DNA of 64,000 bases from Theileria orientalis strain Shintoku (Eukaryota; Apicomplexa; Aconoidasida; Piroplasmida; Theileriidae). Both the position numbers and the translations under genes were made by a program. Positions 1 to 11,400 of this stretch are shown here, piece after piece (positions within the stretch are counted from its first letter, which is position 1; each line of letters opens with the position of its first letter). Below the pieces are notes generated by a model, which searched no databases, was not told the DNA's origin, and saw only the letters and a program-made list of their open reading frames with translations. The stretch covers positions 1,955,512-2,019,511 of the forward strand of contig NC_025263.1 in the NCBI RefSeq assembly GCF_000740895.1, read 5' to 3'.

Positions 1-1221
1 AACCACGACCTCGACGACGACTCAGACGACGTTGGATCTGAAATCAGTGATACTGTGGAGTCTAACGGTAAACGCTCAACGGGCACACAAACGAAGCGCT
101 CATTAGACGACTCGTGGATCCACAAATACCCAGTTAGCGTGGCCTACAACACCAACGAACTGGTGATATGGATCGTATTTTGGACCACGTACCTGGAGTT
201 CATGTGCTTGGACGGAACATGGTACCAGAAAGTTGGCACGCCTTCGTACCTGGACACAGTCGATAAAAAGGGGCTCGAGATATTTACGCTTACAGACTAC
301 GGAAACATACGCCAGAACGACGAATTGAAGTTTACGGTTACTGAATCAGGCATTCAAACGTCGACTCTGGTGTTTGCCTTCAGGGAAGGCTCCAAGTGCC
401 TACTCGTAAAGCACATGGGCAAGAAGCTATGGTCGCGCAGAGACGATGTCACGCCCCTGTTAAACTACGAAAGGGAGTACCCTTCTAAGATCGTGTACCA
501 CGTGCAAGCCAAGACGATATTTATTTTATTCACCAACTCATACCTCGGATACGTGTTCATGCAGAAGAAGTGGGAGTTAAAGGTCAACAAGCCGAAAGCA
601 GAAAATTATAAACAGGTTAACGGTCCCACAGATAGTCCACGCCCTGAGCCAGCGGAATCAGCTGAGACACAAGATACTGAAGCTGATCAATCCACGACCG
701 TAAGCGCCGATGAGACAACGGATGATGGAAATATCAGTAAAGTAGAAGATTGTGGATCCGTTGAACCAACTACTTATGAAGCTAGCGGTTCAGTTCAATT
801 AAGAAGTGAAGATAATACCCAAGCTGAAGCAACTGAGTCACAAGAAACCGATTCAAATGCTAGTAATGAAAACGGATCATCTGATATTAAGGACAATGAT
901 ACAAAGGAGAATGGAGAGGGTGAGTTAAAGGAGAATGAAGAGAACGAGTTAAAGAACAATGAACAGGAGCCTAGTGGTAGCGGTCATCGTGACCAATCAA
1001 AGACACATGAAAATGAGTCAAAGGAAAATGAACAAAGTGCTTGTGAAGATAACGAAAGAACGGTTAATGAAGAAAATGTGTCAAAGGAAAATGAAGAAAT
1101 TGCTAGTGAAGAGAACGAATCAACGCCTAATGAAGAGAATCAGCAAAAGGATATAGAAGATGATACATCTGACAGTGGATTTAATTGTAAAGTAGAATAT
1201 AGTGATGTTTGGCTCGATTGA
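1..1221 (+). CDS. FAINT-domain protein, 5' partial
   Basis: The reading frame is open from the first base of the window, so the true start lies upstream; the valine codon at 55 is not a start. The first ~180 residues have the FAINT (DUF529) pattern: hydrophobic strands separated by charged turns, with LEFMCLDGTWYQK and a second unit with KHMGKKLWSRRDDV and KKWELKVNK. The C-terminal ~190 residues are low-complexity and acidic, made of degenerate ENE/KENE units rich in Glu, Asn, Ser and Asp. FAINT proteins are usually secreted, but the N-terminus is missing, so a signal peptide cannot be checked. No enzymatic motif is visible. Confidence 0.75.
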   Translation, partial: NHDLDDDSDDVGSEISDTVESNGKRSTGTQTKRSLDDSWIHKYPVSVAYNTNELVIWIVFWTTYLEFMCLDGTWYQKVGTPSYLDTVDKKGLEIFTLTDYGNIRQNDELKFTVTESGIQTSTLVFAFREGSKCLLVKHMGKKLWSRRDDVTPLLNYEREYPSKIVYHVQAKTIFILFTNSYLGYVFMQKKWELKVNKPKAENYKQVNGPTDSPRPEPAESAETQDTEADQSTTVSADETTDDGNISKVEDCGSVEPTTYEASGSVQLRSEDNTQAEATESQETDSNASNENGSSDIKDNDTKENGEGELKENEENELKNNEQEPSGSGHRDQSKTHENESKENEQSACEDNERTVNEENVSKENEEIASEENESTPNEENQQKDIEDDTSDSGFNCKVEYSDVWLD

Positions 1222-1784
1222 GGCGTGTGCGCAGCCGCAACGAACCAAGAAAGTCGTCAAGAGTGCCGGGGGTAACGGCGAGGAAGCGATGCCCACTGCC
1301 ACTGCCCAGATGACGTAAAAATTTGTGAACTATATTTAATTAGATTAAATGTTAGTTCAAAACACAGATGTGAAACAGCGAATCCATTGAGGACTCCAAT
1401 ACGAGGTTGTCGACACACCTCTGGACCCATGTGGATAAAGTCTCTGATCACAGAAAACTTTCAATCTTTTGGAACGTTATAAATGATTTTAAGTATATTA
1501 TACAGATTCACACTCACTTTGAAATTATTTAGTATAAATTCATAGTAATTGATATATATGCCTGATTACTGCATACCTGCTCTATGAAATGCAGGAACGA
1601 GAATGAGACATAAATATAATAAACGTACATGAACAATACAAATACGGGCTTGATTTAAATATTTTTCCGATGACTGGGTTTTATTATAGAGGAGGAATTC
1701 AAATTTATATTGTCTTCGGCTAACCCCCATCTCGAACTGGATTCTACGAGCTAACGGCAGGTAGACCAGTTCAATGACTGTTTT
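1222..1784. other. intergenic, no gene seen
   Basis: AT-rich spacer between two FAINT genes on the same strand. I see no coherent exon on either strand. Confidence 0.5.
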
Positions 1785-3185
1785 ATGAAGAGCCATAACT
1801 CACTAATATGGTTTTTAATATATACTTTCTGGATTCAGCGTCGAAACGCTGCGATCTGCATCGCATCAGAGAACCAAATGGAATCGATGTATTACACGGT
1901 TCTAGACGGCAACAATGGGAGCAATTTGACGATTTTGGACATTAACGACCGAGTTAGCACTAAGAAGGTCGAATACGAGTACGACGAGGATAACGACATC
2001 CACATTTATAGTGCAAAGGACCCCTATATTCTAGACACAGTAAAGAAGGGGAACAATGTGATTTGGAGCCACGAGGAGGGGCCCTACCCTGACACGGTCC
2101 TCATCTTCAAGGATGAGAACAACCAGCCCGTAGTGCGCGTTGTTTTCCCAAGCGATGTGTCCTCTCAACGCTCCACCTCCGTCTCGAAGCAAACTGAGAG
2201 CACAGTTCCCAGGTCGCAGAGAGAGCGGGACCAAATCGTCGACCCCATCAAAAAGCTCATTCTTCTCAACCTCAAAAACACCGCAAGCACTCAGCTCATT
2301 CACTACGAGTACGACCAGGAGGCTGACACACACACGTTCACTTCAGCCTATCCCTACCTCTTCGGCCTTATCAAGAAGGGCAACACCGTCATCTGGGAGC
2401 CTGAAAAGGACAACTACCCAGACACGGTCCTCATATTCCCAGACTCACCCGGGAACTACACTATGAGGATGTTATTCCCAGACAAACTCCCTTCAACCCC
2501 AAGGCCACTTTTCACTCCCGAGGGGCACGACCTCCACCGGGAGCCATCTTTAATTCCAAAGTCATCCCACGAACGCCCAGAAATATCCAATGAGCCGCTG
2601 CCCGTCGAGCTCAACATTGACTACCGGTGGAGCCACCCGAAGTTCGACTACTCGCAGTCCGACAACGTCGGCACCTACAGGTCCCGACAGGGCTACGCCT
2701 TTTCCAGAGTTACCAGCGACGACAAGTTCCTATTCTTCAAGTCGCATTCGCTCCTGTGGCAGGGGCTGGCCTACACCGAGTACGCTCGCAAGGTCAACCT
2801 CGTCAAGTACGAGTTTGACGAAATGTTCGAGATTACTCTCTATCTCCTCAGTGGCTTTAAGAAGAAGTTCGTCAAGCACAAGGACCTCCCCTGGACTGCC
2901 ATTGACCTGTCCCAAACGAACCCTGTGGTCATAAGTGTCCGCTCTGTCTACGACACGTACTCTTACACCAACACCTACTCGGGCAAGGTTCGGACCCTGG
3001 AGCCCAAGCCGCACTTCTCATTCAGCGGAGTCCGTGACGGAACTGACGTCATTTGGCACACTCTCGACCCGGAACAGTATTCCAATAAAATCAATGTGAT
3101 TGGGAACAAGTTTATCATTCACTTGAAAAACGGGAAGGAAAAGGTTTACGAATTAATAGACGAAGTGTGGACTGAGAAGATCTAG
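1785..3185 (+). CDS. Secreted protein with three FAINT units
   Basis: Single-exon gene of 466 residues. The ATG at 1785 is followed by a hydrophobic stretch (SLIWFLIYTFWI) that looks like a signal peptide ending near residue 22. Units 1 (about 40-125) and 2 (about 155-240) are clearly related: both contain VEYEYDED/IHYEYDQE, then DTVKKGNNVIW/GLIKKGNTVIW, then YPDTVLIF. A longer third region (265-460) contains the FAINT-type motif GTDVIWHT. The linkers are Pro/Ser/Arg rich. The family is Theileria-specific with no known catalytic activity; a role outside the parasite cell is an inference from the leader. Confidence 0.85.
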   Translation: MKSHNSLIWFLIYTFWIQRRNAAICIASENQMESMYYTVLDGNNGSNLTILDINDRVSTKKVEYEYDEDNDIHIYSAKDPYILDTVKKGNNVIWSHEEGPYPDTVLIFKDENNQPVVRVVFPSDVSSQRSTSVSKQTESTVPRSQRERDQIVDPIKKLILLNLKNTASTQLIHYEYDQEADTHTFTSAYPYLFGLIKKGNTVIWEPEKDNYPDTVLIFPDSPGNYTMRMLFPDKLPSTPRPLFTPEGHDLHREPSLIPKSSHERPEISNEPLPVELNIDYRWSHPKFDYSQSDNVGTYRSRQGYAFSRVTSDDKFLFFKSHSLLWQGLAYTEYARKVNLVKYEFDEMFEITLYLLSGFKKKFVKHKDLPWTAIDLSQTNPVVISVRSVYDTYSYTNTYSGKVRTLEPKPHFSFSGVRDGTDVIWHTLDPEQYSNKINVIGNKFIIHLKNGKEKVYELIDEVWTEKI

Positions 3186-3879
3186 TGTGCTATGCTCCTG
3201 CCCTTCACACACTGTCATCGGGCCTGGAACATAGTACATTTCCCTTGCTATTCAGCACCAAAAATTAATTTTATACCCTGTATAATGCCTTCATACTCAC
3301 GAAGTTTAAACTTGTTATTTATTGATTGCTTCAAATGTGTTAATAAATGGAGTGTAAAGTGGTAAAATGTGCATCATATTGTCATGGGCCATCACGTATT
3401 TTTATAATTTTATTTAGCTAAGACGGTATCTTCACTAATATTAGTAATAATTGCAGAAGTGGCAAGAGACCCCCCTTCGACAGCTATTAAGTTCATTTTC
3501 CACAGTTTCGGAGTGGAATCTTTGGGTTTTTTCTGACTTCCAAGTATATCTCTATTAGTTTATATTATACGTACACTTGTTTTAGAAATTCGCTGAGAAA
3601 TTAGAACATGTGTAATTTTGGGGCTTTCCATGCCTCATATTCTCCGCCCACCCCTTTTTAAAATAAACTACTTATTAGAACACTGTTATCTGCTTTCTGT
3701 CTGTCAATTGTTACATTTGTCGCTTGCTAGATTTGCCGATTGTTTTATATTAATCTTAAGTAATCAAGCGATCTACCCTATAACGAGTTGTTAAGCAGTT
3801 ATTTTCCTTGTAACCTTTACATTACTAACCGATCACTAGTTCCCCCTGTTGTATAGTCTTTCAAGTACATTATTAAAAA
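3186..3879. other. intergenic, no gene seen
   Basis: About 700 bp of AT-rich sequence between the FAINT gene and the peroxiredoxin gene. It probably holds the 3' UTR of one and the promoter of the other; no exon or RNA gene is recognisable. Confidence 0.5.
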
Positions 3880-4588
3880 ATGCTCGCTAAGGTTGGACTT
3901 CAGGCTCCCAACTTCAAGTGCGAGGCAGTGATGCCCGACGGATCCTTTAAAGAAATTTCCCTGGGCGATTACCTCTCCAAAAAGTACGTCGTCCTCTTCT
4001 TCTACCCGCTCGACTTTACCTTCGTTTGTCCTACTGAAATAGTAGCCTTCAACGACGCAGTTGCACAGTTCGAACAGAGAAACGTTCAGCTTCTGGCCTG
4101 CAGCGTCGACTCAAAATTCTGCCACTTGGCCTGGAGAAACACTCCACGCGACAAGGCTGGAGTTGGCCAGGTCAAGTTTCCGATGTTGGCGGATTTGACC
4201 AAGGAGGTTGCAACGAATTACGGAGTCCTGGACGACTCAGGTGTAGCATTGAGAGGCCTCTTTTTGATCGACAAGAAGGGCGTTCTCCAGCACCAGCTGG
4301 TTAATAACCTTCCATTAGGACGTAATGTGAGTTTATGTAACATACTTAGATATTGAGTAGTTGGTGAGTTGGCCAGGCGTCATTTTATAACCACTAACAA
4401 ACACACAGATACAGATAAATACTCCTCTAATACTTGCATAGGTAAATGAGGTGCTAAGACTAGTGGACGCTCTCCAGGTCTTCGAGACGAAGGGCGAGGT
4501 CTGCCCTGCAAACTGGAAACTAGGTGATAAGGGAATGGCACCCACCACTGAGGGTGTTATAGCCCATTTAACGACTAAACTGTCTTGA
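3880..4588 (+). CDS. 2-Cys peroxiredoxin (thioredoxin peroxidase)
   Basis: Two exons, 3880-4326 and 4442-4588, separated by a GT-AG intron in phase 0, give 197 residues, the usual length for a typical 2-Cys Prx. The peroxidatic cysteine is Cys50 in FTFVCPTE and the resolving cysteine about Cys170 in GEVCPANW, supplied by exon 2. The junction reads [15 protein letters not shown], matching the family's GR(S)V(D)E.LR. Without the intron the protein would lack the resolving cysteine. The GGLG motif of hyperoxidation-sensitive enzymes is replaced by AGVG, and no YF motif is seen at the C-terminus, so this may be a robust type (inference). No targeting leader, so probably cytosolic; it reduces peroxides using thioredoxin. 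Confidence 0.93.
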
Positions 4589-5240
4589 TTTCATTCGTTA
4601 AACGCATTTTACACTTTAGTTTATTCAATACATTAAATAAATACAAGTTTACTAGGCTCAGGGATGATGGCCTGTAAGAAGGAATGGTACAGAGGTCGAT
4701 GGTAATGGACATATAGAGGAGCTACTGAAAATAAAAGTATAATTAGAGTAATTTATATGTTTTAATTGCGATTTAATTATGTAGTATAGACGAATAAAGG
4801 AGTATTTGAAATCAGAAGACTAGAAAGAGTGGGTACTGGTGCCAAAAAAATCATGGGTTCGATTTGACAACCTAAACAGACTTCAATAAGAATTATAATA
4901 GAAGAATCCACATATACGTAGGCAGAATTATCAATATAACTAAATAGAATTAAATGCTTGAAATAAAATTGGCATTACTTGTCTTCGGATGGGGACCAGA
5001 AGCGTACAAACGGAGACGACTTTACACATTTTTTAGTACACCCATAAACGGGTTGTTTTTATTCATTTATTTTTAGTTCTGATACTTCTGACGTCTGTTC
5101 ATCTCTAAATTCTTAAGTTTTCCTTAATTTTAGTCTAGTTTTTTTCATACCAGCTCGCTCTCTAGAACGTAGCTCTTTTGCCACTTTTAGAGACTGTATC
5201 CACCCAAATCTGGTCACTAATAACAGATTCTATATTGTAA
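4589..5240. other. intergenic, no gene seen
   Basis: AT-rich 650-bp spacer. No exon or structured RNA recognised on either strand. Confidence 0.5.
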
Positions 5241-5819
5241 ATGATGATTCTTGCTCAGGTGCTGTTGATAGCCTTAGGTGTGTTGGGGCTACAGCTGACC
5301 CAAGCCCATAATCCGGACTTCCCAAACGCACTGAAAATAATCACAGATGGAAGCTCTGAGCCGAACGACACCACGAAATTTACAGTTGAACGCTCGTACT
5401 CAAGAGTGGACTACGTCTTTATCCCGGGAGCAAACTGCACAGAAATCAGGTTCGGAGATAGGTGCGTGTGGAAGAGCGGGGACAAGGACGTCAAAGACCC
5501 CGTCTCCATCGCCTACGTCACCGACATTAACCAGCTGGCAGTCCGCCAAAAGCACATATCAGTCATCTACAACGAGGGCATCGGCACAAACTGGCAGTTC
5601 GCCTACGTGGTCGACAATGAAACCGGCAAGGTCTTCGCGACCGAGGAAGGAGAAAAGTGGAGGGGCCTCTTTCTCAAGCTTATAATGGTCTCAATCTCGC
5701 TATCGTTGTTTTTTCTCCTCAACCCTTTCATCCTCGGCCTCCTCATCTACCTGGTCAAGGTCACCAGGGACATCAGAAGCTATGTCAGCAATGGGCCAGA
5801 AGCACCACTTTTGCCATAG
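5241..5819 (+). CDS. Small FAINT-domain membrane protein
   Basis: A 192-residue, single-exon protein. Residues 1-22 are a clear signal peptide (ILAQVLLIALGVLGLQL, cleavage after TQA). Residues about 45-135 form one FAINT unit with the pattern FTVERSYSRVDYVF, ..RFGDRCVWKSGDKDV.., ..QLAVRQKHISVIY. Residues about 143-170 are a strong transmembrane helix followed by a short basic/polar tail. The architecture predicts a type I membrane protein carrying one FAINT unit outside the cytosol. Function unknown. Confidence 0.8.
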   Translation: MMILAQVLLIALGVLGLQLTQAHNPDFPNALKIITDGSSEPNDTTKFTVERSYSRVDYVFIPGANCTEIRFGDRCVWKSGDKDVKDPVSIAYVTDINQLAVRQKHISVIYNEGIGTNWQFAYVVDNETGKVFATEEGEKWRGLFLKLIMVSISLSLFFLLNPFILGLLIYLVKVTRDIRSYVSNGPEAPLLP

Positions 5820-6229
5820 TTTCCTACACTGTAAAGGCCGCTGATTTCAAAGCTCTATAAAGGAGCTTTAGCTTTGTACAACCGTAGATCCATTGTTCAA
5901 CTCAACGGTTTATACGCTGTAACATACTAATGTAATACGCTACTTGTAATATACCATTGTATCATACTACATGTAACATACACTGTATTATTCAATTTGT
6001 ATACTTCTTGTAATATACTTATGTAAAATACACTGTATTATACTACTTGTAATAGTTTTACTATGACATCTCACGTTTTTAAAACTACTGTAGTATAAGT
6101 TGCGTGTTACATATTATCCAAGCTATCTTATCTATGGATATTGTGTTTTCTCCAGTTAAGTACTCTAAGTTAGCTAAGTATACAAAGGTGACTATCATGT
6201 ACACATAATATTGCGATTGTATTAGAAAA
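5820..6229. repeat. intergenic with degenerate TGTAATATAC repeats
   Basis: About 5925-6060 is a degenerate minisatellite of units near TACTTGTAATATAC/ACTGTATTAT on the + strand. The rest is AT-rich spacer between convergent genes; no gene seen. Confidence 0.5.
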
Positions 6230-6823
6230 TTAGCTCTGGGACTTCGCTTCCCTCTGCCTCTTCTCTATCTCCTTTGTCCTCTTCAAATTCTCCAATATGT
6301 CCTTTTTGAATATGCAGTTGGGGATCTCTGGTATCTTCCTCTTTTGGCCTACGTTGGTGTTAGTTTTACTCATTGTGTTACTGAAATTACTTAAGTTATA
6401 AACAGCAATTTCTATATGTAAGTTGTTACCTTTAGCCCCTTTCTTAATCAGTCGCTTCATCTTCTTTTTGTGTGCAGATACCATCTTCTGGATCTGTCCA
6501 TATTAGTAATAAAAATTCGTTTTCATAGTAAATATACACATCATGGATTTTAAAAACTAATAATACATATCAATTAACTAAAATATCCAGAAAATTAAGA
6601 TACAATATGCATAGGAGCAGCTATCTACTGTAATTTAATATTTCAACTTGAACATTGTAAAATTAAACTGTATCACTTGGTGGATACAATACCACAATGA
6701 TGAAAATATTTACACAAATGATAATTATTGTTAACATACATTATACTTCCTTGCCAGAGGCTGACGCTTAGTCCCTTCTAGGAAAAATTATTAATTTCGA
6801 AACTTACTTTTCAGCTTTACCAT
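6230..6823 (-). CDS. Stand-alone nucleostemin/GNL3 N-terminal-like basic protein
   Basis: Four exons on the minus strand: 6823-6808, 6777-6740, 6493-6430, 6348-6230, all with GT-AG introns and consistent phase, giving 78 residues. It begins [18 protein letters not shown], continues [15 protein letters not shown], then [17 protein letters not shown]. This matches the order of the N-terminal domain of nucleolar GTPases of the GNL3/Nug1 family (basic start, K.RYKI.KKV..HH.K..K, then a K.P.IPN..P.K..IL element). The GTPase domain itself is absent: the frame stops at 6230 and the next 400 bp hold only repeats. The third intron (81 bp) is a multiple of three, so a read-through ORF also exists. Likely nucleolar/ribosome-related, but that is inference. 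Confidence 0.65.
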
Positions 6824-6988
6824 ATTTTGTATTATTTATTTAATATTTAAGCTATTTTAGCTCTTTTATAAATTTATTATGATATTTTACAGATTTAAAA
6901 GATTATGAACACTAAGCTGTTAGGGGGCTATAATTTCGGCATAAATCATTATAAATATTTTTAAATTGCGTGTAAAAGTTAGAATTTT

Positions 6989-7566
6989 AATTTAATATTT
7001 TTAGTGCGATATATCTGCTTGTTTTGCTGGTATCACATCCCCCGGATAGAAGATTGAACTGTAATTATCCGGCTGAATCTGATAATTTATTAGTTTTTCT
7101 GCAACTACTGCTAACCATAGTATTTTACGGCTACACATAGCAATGAGTATTCTATTTTGTTTAAATTAACTAAATTGCGCAATAAATACTGAATGTACTG
7201 ATCCGTTGGTGTGACACTGAACTGTCCTATACTTTACTTCCTTTGGCCCAAGCCGTTTCAGCCTTCCTAGCAAAATACTGTTTTCTTTATTGACTTTTTT
7301 CCTCAAAGTCCAACAGTAGGTCGCTTTGAAGCTAGTTCCGACCGGGTTTATTGATATCCAGTTCCCTATCTGTGTTGCCTATGTTTTATGTTAAAATTCC
7401 CTTTTATCGTGAAATACAACTGTTTCAGGTTCCAACTGTCTAAATTCGTGCAATAACACACCTTCTCTAACAGCTCGTAAAGACTGTTCGACTCTTTTGT
7501 CGTTTCATCTCCCGCACACTCGAAGCCCACGTTAAACTCCACGTCATCACTCACATCCTCAAACAT
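6989..7566 (-). CDS. Spliced gene, unknown function
   Basis: The start ATG at 7566 opens an acidic segment (MFEDVSDDVEFNVGFECAGDE). A second exon in another frame covers about 7380-7190 and reads NWISINPVGTSFKATYCW, LGRLKRLGPKEVKYRTVQCH. A last small exon ends near 7001 or 6989 depending on the acceptor. I could not fix the first junction: both acceptors near 7380-7365 are usable. Coding quality of exon 2 is high and the spacing suits the short introns of this genome. I do not recognise the family. Treat coordinates of the internal junctions as provisional. Confidence 0.45.
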
Positions 7567-7678
7567 TTTCTTATTTAGAACAACATAGCTTCTATAAACA
7601 TAATTTTACCCATTAATAGTGCTGACGAAAGTACTTTACTACTCAATGCCTTTAATTAATTGTACGAATACCTAATAG

Positions 7679-8222
7679 TTACCCTTTAGCCGATCCTAAA
7701 GGCTCCACATTGTATATGTCTGTATCTTTACATACTTTACTGTACTTTGAGTTATACTCGAACATGTTAACCCTCCCCTGGGCGCAGTCCTATTTAATTT
7801 CTTGAGTGCCTCAATAACTACTTTGTGTAAACACAAATACATTACACATTTCTTGTTGTATTCATAATTCAACTCATGTTTGTCTTACTACTGCTTTTCA
7901 ATGTATACACTGTCCTCATAGTACGATATACCTTTATTAGCTCCGCAACATCACCCCTGTCTGTTCCAATGAATATCTGTCAACTAACCTGGCGAAAAGT
8001 GACACACAACTGAAGCGTCTGTATTATTTATTATCAGCATACACATTAGTTTTATAACACATACTCGTATCTACTGATTAATATCTCTTTTATACCTTTT
8101 ATTACCATTAGGTTTGGGTCATTGAATGTGTACCCCTGACACCCATAAATAACTCCTCCTAGCTCACTAGCTATATATGCTATAGCGTATAATGTTATAA
8201 GTAGCATGGTCAGTGGAATCAT
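7679..8222 (-). CDS. Putative small secreted protein with several cysteines
   Basis: Proposed exons 8222-8096, 8018-7989, 7883-7846, 7789-7679 keep phase throughout and give 101 residues. The ATG at 8222 starts a convincing signal peptide (MIPLTMLLITLYAIAYIAS). The mature part carries about five cysteines in contexts YGCQGYTF, VVCHFSP, NKKCDCAQG and SKVCKD. A possible extra exon near 7960-7930 cannot be excluded. I do not recognise the family. It lies downstream of the LINKIN-like gene on the same strand. The exon 3 acceptor (TAAG) is the weakest part of the model. Confidence 0.5.
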
Positions 8223-8417
8223 CCTATTTTTGCCATTTCTGAGAATTAATTTGTGTTCATGATAATAAGCTCCCTCGTTTATGCAACGGGACCTACACAC
8301 CTCCTTTTATGTCTAACAAATAGTTCTTGGGGACGCTCTATAATAAGATATTTGCACAAATAGTTTAAAATTATAGAACATTAGCCTCTTAAATCTAGTA
8401 TTACTTTCAATAGGGGG

Positions 8418-11400
8418 CTAGTTGATTATAAACTTCTGCCTGAAGCCCTTCGCCCTGACGTAGTCTTCCCTCTTTTCTCTGAAGTCGAAGATTAAAATTA
8501 CTATTCCCAGCACTATAAGTGTCAGCGACGTGGAGAGCAAAATCGTGAACAGCTTCTTCCCCGGTATAATGCTCAGCTTCAGTATCCACCTGTAATTGTC
8601 ATCCACGTGTAATTATCATTGGCCTATACCTCTATCTATGTGCATATTTAACTTTCTAATTATATCTGCTCGTACTGTGTTGGATTGTGGAGCGGAATCG
8701 GCAGCGTGATCACCGTGCAGCTCGGTATGATTGATATCCACATGTGGAAGTAGTTTTTATTTGAGCTAGCCACTCCCAGGTACAGTTCCTCCACGTAGTT
8801 GTTCGTCTTTCCCAGCCTACATATCATTTATGGACCAATTATCCACGAGGAATCCACCATCTATCCAGAACTTATTCGCCAACTGTCGGCCTCTAATTAA
8901 CTGCTAACTGCCTATTAATTCATAGCCCTTCGGCTTCCCTGCTTATCACCTACCCTATGTATGTGAATGGTGTGTATAGTGGCGTGTATGCCGTTTGTGG
9001 CCTCAGGGTTGCCGTCCTCACGTTCTTTATTCCGTGTATGTCTATCACTGTCAACTTGTATGTCAGGCCTAATAATGAGTCATTTAATTCTTTACATATG
9101 AACTGCGTGCATAGGCTTTATGCTAATTCCCCTCAGTAGGCTTTCATTAGCCACAACTTACCGTTGTTGTTCGAACCTGAGAGGAAGTAGCTGTCCGGGT
9201 ACTTCGACTCCTCTATGTTCTTGTACTTCGTCATCACCTTCATGAAGAGATCCACGTTTTCCTTATACAGCGAGTAGTAGAAACAGTTTAGCGTCTTTCC
9301 GTTGGTTGCAAACACCAACAGGTTCAGCATCCTCTGCACATTTATTAGCCCATATCGCCATTGTTAATATTAGTGAGTTCAGTCAATGGTACTAGCTACT
9401 TCACTATTGTTCAATAGATACGTAATAACATAACCACTGGCCATCCAACCACTTATATGCATACAATCTCCATTTACACTATGTTGTCGCTACTTAAATA
9501 ACTGTTTTATCTTCCCTTACCCTGTCCATTATGTCCGCTGCCGTTGCGTGTGTCGGCACCAGTCCTTGGTCCTTCAGCTCCAAGGTCGTTATTTCATGGC
9601 CCTTATCCACGTCCTTGATCACCATCACCAGGTACCTCTTGCTACCGTCTACAAAATTTAATTTTATGCTGTGACAATGCTTTTTTCCTATAACTAGGGC
9701 CACTCCTTATGTTTTCACTACTTATCAAATTTACCGGTCGGGTCTATTGTTGACAGTGGCAATATCAAATCTATCAGCGAGTTATTGTTGAAGTCGCACG
9801 CTGACACTCGAGCCAGCTGCGTTATCGGCTTCCCTATCATGCTATTAAACTACCGTTCCCGGTGGTTTTAACTACAAAAGTAAGCTGTTATATACTGGGT
9901 GACTAAAGTTAACATCGCAACAGTACCTTGGTCTCCTGTCCTAAACAACAGCTTCATTGAGGTCTTCAGCGGGTACAAATACTGGTATTTGATTCCTATT
10001 GCTATTACTTTGTCCCTGTAAGGCGTGAATACCATGGGCGAATTTATGCACAAATTGTCCGGGTGCCGGCACTGCTCTTCTGACGACCTGATCATCTGTG
10101 GGCAGAAGGGCATCTGCTTGTTGTACACTATTGCCAGCTTCAGTCCCTTTTCCGAACTTTCAAAGTTATCATAACCTTCCTCGTCCCTTCTGCGTTCTTT
10201 CGAGACTGATTGACTTCCTGGCTTAATAACGTCTCCGCAAAAGCCCTCGTCGTCGACTGTGTAGCAAAAGGGTATCATGAGGTCATTCGTCCCATCCGAG
10301 TCAAAGTCGTTGAACGTTATCATCCCGTAGTGGTACGGAAGCGGGATGGTCGTGTCTATTCTGTTATAGGTAATCCTTTCCTCGGATACCATGCACACCC
10401 ATATTTCCACGTGTGGGCCTAAATCACAATTACACTGCTGTTTCTACTGCTACTACTACTTTTGTTACTGCTATTATTACTACTACTTTTGTTACTGCTA
10501 CTAGCTATCTATTACTAATAGAGACACTATCACTGATTACGGTTACTACTAATAGTGATACACTAAATATTTGGTGTTGTGGGTAAATTGTTATATGGGT
10601 TACCTTGTACTCTCTCTGATGTCAGAACTAAATCTGGACGACAGTCTCCGTTCATGTCAATGAAAGAGCACGAATGCGGGTTCGGTATTACTCCCTCTAC
10701 TGACCCGATGAACGTTATTGAAGGCACAGACTCCATGTAGAAGGGCAAAAAGACCTTCCCGTAGTTTATCCAGAAGTACACCTTGTTGGTCTTCGTCTGG
10801 ACCATGATGTCTGAGTATCCGTCGCCGTCGAAGTCTGCAACCAGCGGGTGTATTGAAGTCAGCTCGTACATGCCTATGGGAACCGTCACTGGCCTCAGGT
10901 TGCGCAGTGACGACCTTCTCAAAGCTGGGTCAGACGACCTTGACTGCTTGTTCCCCTTTCCTGTGGCGTGCCCGAACAGTGGGTGCTCCATTTTCGTGAA
11001 GTCGGCCATCCCCTTCGAGTTCATTTCCACAAACTCTATCGGGTCCAACTTGTTAAAGAGCAGTTCCAGGGCCATCCTTGAGTCCCAGGCGTTGATGAAC
11101 CTCCCTTCCTCGTTTTGGAAGTATGCCAGCAGGTAGTAGAGCTGTGCACTTTTTTCTGAAAACAATAATTATTCGCCTGTATTTAATGTACTTTTTAATC
11201 AGTCGTGCTTTACTTCACTTTATTGCTCTTCTCACCTGGTTTATCTTGTTTATTTTCCTTCATTATGAGCAGCAAATCCAGCAGCCCATTCGAATCCAGG
11301 TCCGATGCCGTCAGCCCGTCGCACTCTCCTTCCACGTCAAACTCTCTATTCCTTCCGTCGAACCTCGTCCCTTCCCTGCCATCCGCTGCTTCTACATATT

